Positions 6,020-8,864 of a stretch of DNA of 8,864 bases are shown here, piece by piece. The notes below the pieces were generated by a model, which ran no database searches, was not told the DNA's origin, and saw only the letters and a list, made by a program, of their open reading frames with translations. Within the stretch, counting starts at the first letter, position 1; every line of letters begins with the position of its first letter. The DNA is from Limnoraphis robusta CS-951. Its GTDB lineage: Bacteria > Cyanobacteriota > Cyanobacteriia > Cyanobacteriales > Microcoleaceae. The stretch lies in assembly GCF_000972705.2 (NCBI RefSeq), contig NZ_LATL02000161.1, positions 1 to 8,864 of the forward strand. Direction: 5' to 3'. The translations under genes and the position numbers were made by a program.

Positions 6020-7640
6020 GATCCTCCTGTTCCTTGTTTATTGCGGGAGGGTTTACCCCACTTTCAATTATACTACTTTTACTGTGAAAAATCGATATGC
6101 CCTGAGAGAATTGATCAAGTTGTGCTGCAATATCTTGAGTTGTATCAATTGAGGTAACATAAGCTTTTTCTACTTCTGTCAAAACTTCTGAGGCTTGTTG
6201 TTGACTCTCTAATAAATCAACCGTCGCATCGGTAATATCTCCCTTTCTCTGTTGTAAACGCGATCGCAAAATCTCCATCGGTGCCACACATTCTAATATA
6301 TTCAAAGGCAGTTGATCAAACTCACATTGTTTGATTACTGTTTCTCGTAACTGTTGCTGATCATATTTAGCATCTAGAATCACTGTGAACCCTTGTTTTG
6401 CTAAAATTATCCCCAAGTCTAACAACCGTTTATAGGTGTTTTGTGTCATTTCTGCTGTATATAAAGCTTCTGTCCCTCGTTCATTTAACGGAATTTTGCC
6501 TAACTGTTTTCTAACCGCATCTGAACGAATTTGAATCCCGTTTAAACGTCTGGCTAACTGTCTAGCAACTGTACTTTTTCCCGAACCTGACAAACCCGAC
6601 ATCATTATAATTCGTCCTGGTTTTTGCTGTGTATATTGCCAAGCGAGTTGATAATATAAAGCCGCTTCTTTTTGAATCTCTTGTTTTTTCTCGCTAGAAA
6701 TCTCCGATTCATCTAACATCATTGAATTCACTTTCGCCCGTACATAGGCTTGACGACAGAGATAAAACGGTAATATTTGTAATCCTTCCCAATCTCCGGT
6801 TTGTTCAATATAAGTATTTAAAAATTGACAACTCAAATCAGAACGTTCTCGTGCATCTAAATCCATCACTGTAAATCCGATATCATACATGACATCAACA
6901 AAGCGAAATTCTTCGTTAAATTCAATCCGATCAAATAACATCACTTCATCTTTCCATAAAAACATATTTTTTAAATGTAAATCTCCGTGACACTCTCGAA
7001 TCCAATTTTGTTCGATTCTGCTTTGAAAGAGAGATTCATTTTCTTTAAAAAATTTATCGGTGAATTGCTTTGTTTCTTCGTATTGTTGTTGAGTTTGAAC
7101 AAAGCCAATATATTGAGCCGTTTGATTATAGTTTTGTTCAATCGCTTGACGAATTTTAGGGATTTCTCCAAATTGACGAATATAATCATTGGTTGGGGCG
7201 TTGAGATGAAAGAGAGCAACTTTTTTCCCCAGTTGAGTCAGATGTTCTAAAGTCAGTTTTCCCTGTTCAAACAAAGTAATCAACAGATTATCTTGCGGAA
7301 ACTGACACATTTTTAACGTATATTCTACGATGTTAGTTTCTTCTCCCAGTTGAAAGCGATCGCCAACTTGAGAAATCGGTAAAACTTCTAAATAAAACTC
7401 TGGGGCTAGCGGTTGATTTAAACGCAGTTCTTCTTGACAAAAATGTTGGCGGTTTGTTAAACTAGAAAAATCTAAAAATTCAAAATTAACTGATTTTTTA
7501 ATTTTATACGCATAATCCCCCGTGAGCAGAATAAAAGAAATATGAGTTTGGATTAATTGAATCGGTTCAGTAACCGGATGAGGATAAAACGACGGTTGTA
7601 ACATCTGCTGAATTAAAATCGGAAGAGAAGAATCAGTCAT
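6009..7640 (-). CDS. Two-domain protein: aminoglycoside-phosphotransferase-like plus P-loop kinase
   Basis: 543 residues. The N-terminal half (about 20-335) is an APH/protein-kinase-like domain: YKIKK (45-49, likely ATP-contact Lys), Brenner motif HGDLHLKN (218-225, catalytic D220) and metal-binding FDRIEF (236-241, D237). The C-terminal half (about 343-515) is a zeta-toxin/AAA_33-like P-loop kinase: GLSGSGKST (349-357), IRSDAVRK (371-378), ILDAKYD (421-427) and an Arg-rich lid around RLQQRKGD (461-468). Both domains keep their key residues, so two phosphotransfer activities are possible; the substrates are unknown. Proteins of this build are scattered in bacteria and are often annotated as APH/AAA bifunctional ATPases. 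CAGGAG at 7649-7654 (minus) lies 8 nt before the ATG. The final 28 or so residues look like a non-conserved tail that runs into xisH. Confidence 0.88.
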   Translation of the reverse strand: MTDSSLPILIQQMLQPSFYPHPVTEPIQLIQTHISFILLTGDYAYKIKKSVNFEFLDFSSLTNRQHFCQEELRLNQPLAPEFYLEVLPISQVGDRFQLGEETNIVEYTLKMCQFPQDNLLITLFEQGKLTLEHLTQLGKKVALFHLNAPTNDYIRQFGEIPKIRQAIEQNYNQTAQYIGFVQTQQQYEETKQFTDKFFKENESLFQSRIEQNWIRECHGDLHLKNMFLWKDEVMLFDRIEFNEEFRFVDVMYDIGFTVMDLDARERSDLSCQFLNTYIEQTGDWEGLQILPFYLCRQAYVRAKVNSMMLDESEISSEKKQEIQKEAALYYQLAWQYTQQKPGRIIMMSGLSGSGKSTVARQLARRLNGIQIRSDAVRKQLGKIPLNERGTEALYTAEMTQNTYKRLLDLGIILAKQGFTVILDAKYDQQQLRETVIKQCEFDQLPLNILECVAPMEILRSRLQQRKGDITDATVDLLESQQQASEVLTEVEKAYVTSIDTTQDIAAQLDQFSQGISIFHSKSSIIESGVNPPAINKEQEDHAC

Positions 7641-7670
7641 ATTAACAACTCCTGATCGGCAATTATTTTC

Positions 7671-7699
7671 AGTTTAGACGTTGATTGAATTTACCTCAA
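7671..7699 (-). promoter_or_regulatory. Candidate promoter of the kinase-xisH-xisI unit
   Basis: Read on the minus strand, TTGAGG (7699-7694) and TAAACT (7676-7671) are 17 bp apart, each matching its consensus at four of six positions. The site overlaps the divergent pfkB promoter, so the two may compete. Confidence 0.3.
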
Positions 7700-7718
7700 A
7701 CACAGAATTTGATATGAT
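7690..7718 (+). promoter_or_regulatory. Candidate promoter of the PfkB-family kinase gene
   Basis: TTTACC (7690-7695) and TATGAT (7713-7718) are separated by 17 bp, and TG at 7710-7711 makes an extended -10. Transcription would start near 7725, giving a leader of about 30 nt without a clear Shine-Dalgarno. Confidence 0.5.
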
Positions 7719-7755
7719 GGGTGACAAAGTTTAATCAGTTCTCAACCCAGATCCC

Positions 7756-8772
7756 ATGACAGAAGATAATCAAGCCTCAAAGTCCATAAATGTTTTTGGT
7801 GTCGGAAATGCCTTGCTAGATATTTTGGCATTAGTTGATGATGATTTTATTCAAAACCATAGCCTAAATCGAGGCGCGATGACCTTGATGGATGCCCAAA
7901 ACCAAGGTAAACTATTACAACAGTTAGAAAATCAATCTCTAGAATTGCGTTGTGGGGGTTCTGCGGCGAATACAATGATCGCGATCGCCCAAAGTGGAGG
8001 AAGCGGTTACTACACGGGAAAAGTCGCAGAAGACACCAACGGCGAATTTTACCGTCAGGATATGGTAGCGTTAGGAATTGGGTTTGAAGTTGATCCCGAT
8101 CTCCACTCAGAAAACCCTACCGGAACTTGTTTAGTCTTGACAACGCCCGACGCCGAACGAACCATGTGTACCAACTTAGGGGTTTCAACTCGGTTATCCG
8201 TTAGTGATATTAATACCGAACATTTAAGTCGTTGTCAATATAGCTACGTTGAAGGCTATCTTTGGGATGCGCCCGATCCTCGCAAAGCCTGCATAGAAAC
8301 AATGGAACAATCTAAACGTCATGGTGTCAAGGTGGCGTTTACATTTTCTGATGGGTTTTTATTAGATCGCTTCACCGATGATTTTCATCAATTAGTTTCA
8401 GAATATTGTGATGTGATCTTCTGTAACGACTCAGAAGTGCGTCATTTTTTTCAAAGTGAATCTTTAGAAGATTGCGCCACTAAACTCAGTAAAATTGTTG
8501 ATTTAGCCTTTATTACCAATGGAGAAAAAGGCTGTTTAGTCGTCGAAAAGGGAAATATTATCCCCGTTGCAGGATTTCCCGTTAAACCCATTGATACAGT
8601 TGGCGCTGGAGATGCGTTTGCGGGAGGGGTTCTTTATGGACTGACTAACGGTTTAACAACATCACAAGCCGCCCGTTGGGGGAATTATCTCGGTTCGTTA
8701 GTCGTACAAATTCATGGCCCCCGTTTAGCCACATCTCCCGCAGATCAGCTACAAACTGTTATCGCCGGATAA
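7756..8772 (+). CDS. PfkB-family carbohydrate/nucleoside kinase (adenosine kinase-like)
   Basis: 338 residues, normal for the ribokinase/PfkB family, which transfers phosphate from ATP to a sugar or nucleoside hydroxyl in the cytoplasm. Visible features: VFGVGNALLDILA (13-25, substrate-side Asp22), GGSAANT (67-73, first PfkB signature), FCNDSEVRHF (222-231, the N-x-x-E Mg/phosphate motif) and DTVGAGDAFAGG (280-291, second signature with catalytic base D286 and the anion hole). Cyanobacterial homologues of this shape are often annotated as adenosine kinase, but the sequence alone does not settle adenosine against ribose, fructose or another sugar. The ATG has no Shine-Dalgarno; it is chosen because it is the first codon before the conserved beta strand. 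The gene is divergent from the two-domain kinase with a 115-bp gap. Confidence 0.93.
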   Translation: MTEDNQASKSINVFGVGNALLDILALVDDDFIQNHSLNRGAMTLMDAQNQGKLLQQLENQSLELRCGGSAANTMIAIAQSGGSGYYTGKVAEDTNGEFYRQDMVALGIGFEVDPDLHSENPTGTCLVLTTPDAERTMCTNLGVSTRLSVSDINTEHLSRCQYSYVEGYLWDAPDPRKACIETMEQSKRHGVKVAFTFSDGFLLDRFTDDFHQLVSEYCDVIFCNDSEVRHFFQSESLEDCATKLSKIVDLAFITNGEKGCLVVEKGNIIPVAGFPVKPIDTVGAGDAFAGGVLYGLTNGLTTSQAARWGNYLGSLVVQIHGPRLATSPADQLQTVIAG

Positions 8773-8798
8773 AACCTCACCCTAACCCTCTCTATCCC

Positions 8799-8830
8799 CC
8801 CTGCCCCCCTTGGAAAAGGCAGGGCTGTTT
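8799..8830 (+). terminator. Hairpin after the PfkB-family gene, probable terminator
   Basis: CCCTGCC (8799-8805) pairs with GGCAGGG (8818-8824) as a perfect 7-bp GC-rich stem around a 12-nt loop, followed by CTGTTT. The T-run is short. The surrounding sequence is C-rich (CCCTAACCCTC before it) and resembles dispersed intergenic repeats. Confidence 0.45.
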
Positions 8831-8864
8831 CATTCTCGACCCGAAATTTGATGACCTAACCCCC

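Larger units (their letters stand above)
2294..7988. repeat. Six HIP1 octamers (GCGATCGC), scattered
   Basis: Exact copies occur at 2294-2301, 3306-3313, 3595-3602, 6260-6267, 7355-7362 and 7981-7988; only these positions, not the whole span, are the repeat. HIP1 is hugely over-represented in many cyanobacteria and is the main base-level mark of the host. None lies in the first 2.2 kb, the CAAD gene or xisH/xisI. Confidence 0.95.

Noticed and set aside
5264..6279. Direct repeats AAAATCTCCATC at 5264-5275 and 6268-6279, with an 11-base match at 5101-5111
   Set aside because: A pair of identical 12-mers is expected about twice by chance in a window this size, and one copy is ordinary coding sequence, so these are not credible excision borders.
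6971..7250. Open frames on both strands inside the two-domain kinase gene
   Set aside because: They lie within a conserved coding region with intact motifs, lack ribosome sites and show low-complexity composition; they are shadow frames.
1..8864. CRISPR array, tRNA, rRNA, transposase or IS inverted repeats
   Set aside because: Read for on both strands; no regularly spaced repeats, tRNA-like cloverleaf, rRNA segment or transposase motif was seen.

Overview
The window looks like a chromosomal segment from a filamentous, low-to-mid GC cyanobacterium of the Oscillatoriales sort (Planktothrix, Microcoleus, Lyngbya and relatives). That genus-level guess is an impression. The phylum call rests on a high-light-inducible (Hli) chlorophyll-binding protein, a CAAD/CURT1-type membrane protein, an XisH/XisI pair, and six copies of the HIP1 octamer GCGATCGC, far more than chance allows in 8.9 kb.

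Layout. Positions 1-311 hold a short hli gene with RpaB/HLR1-like motifs upstream. Positions 312-668 hold no convincing gene but contain two hairpins that look like terminators, a 17-bp dyad and a candidate promoter. Positions 669-4454 hold five collinear plus-strand genes: a lipoprotein of unknown function, a membrane-anchored periplasmic protein resembling the NikL/CbiL accessory subunit, and CbiM, CbiQ and CbiO. Together the last four look like an energy-coupling-factor (ECF) type nickel/cobalt importer. No CbiN is present; the two exported proteins occupy the place where accessory subunits are expected. No cobalamin riboswitch or recognisable NikR operator was seen, so the choice between Ni and Co is open.

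Positions 4630-5052 encode a stand-alone CAAD-domain membrane protein, ending in a strong terminator at 5101-5136. Immediately after it lies an 8-nt tandem repeat whose flanking hairpin and A-run look like a terminator for the opposite strand. The minus-strand block 7640-5274 is a three-gene overlapping unit: a two-domain protein (aminoglycoside-phosphotransferase-like plus P-loop kinase), then xisH, then xisI. Each stop codon overlaps the next start. No recombinase or excision element is visible. A divergent PfkB-family sugar/adenosine kinase occupies 7756-8772, and the window ends in C-rich sequence with a hairpin.

The best candidates for something not yet described are the unknown lipoprotein heading the metal-importer operon, and the translationally coupled kinase-xisH-xisI unit, in which XisH carries a PD-(D/E)XK-like nuclease signature but there is no DNA element to excise.
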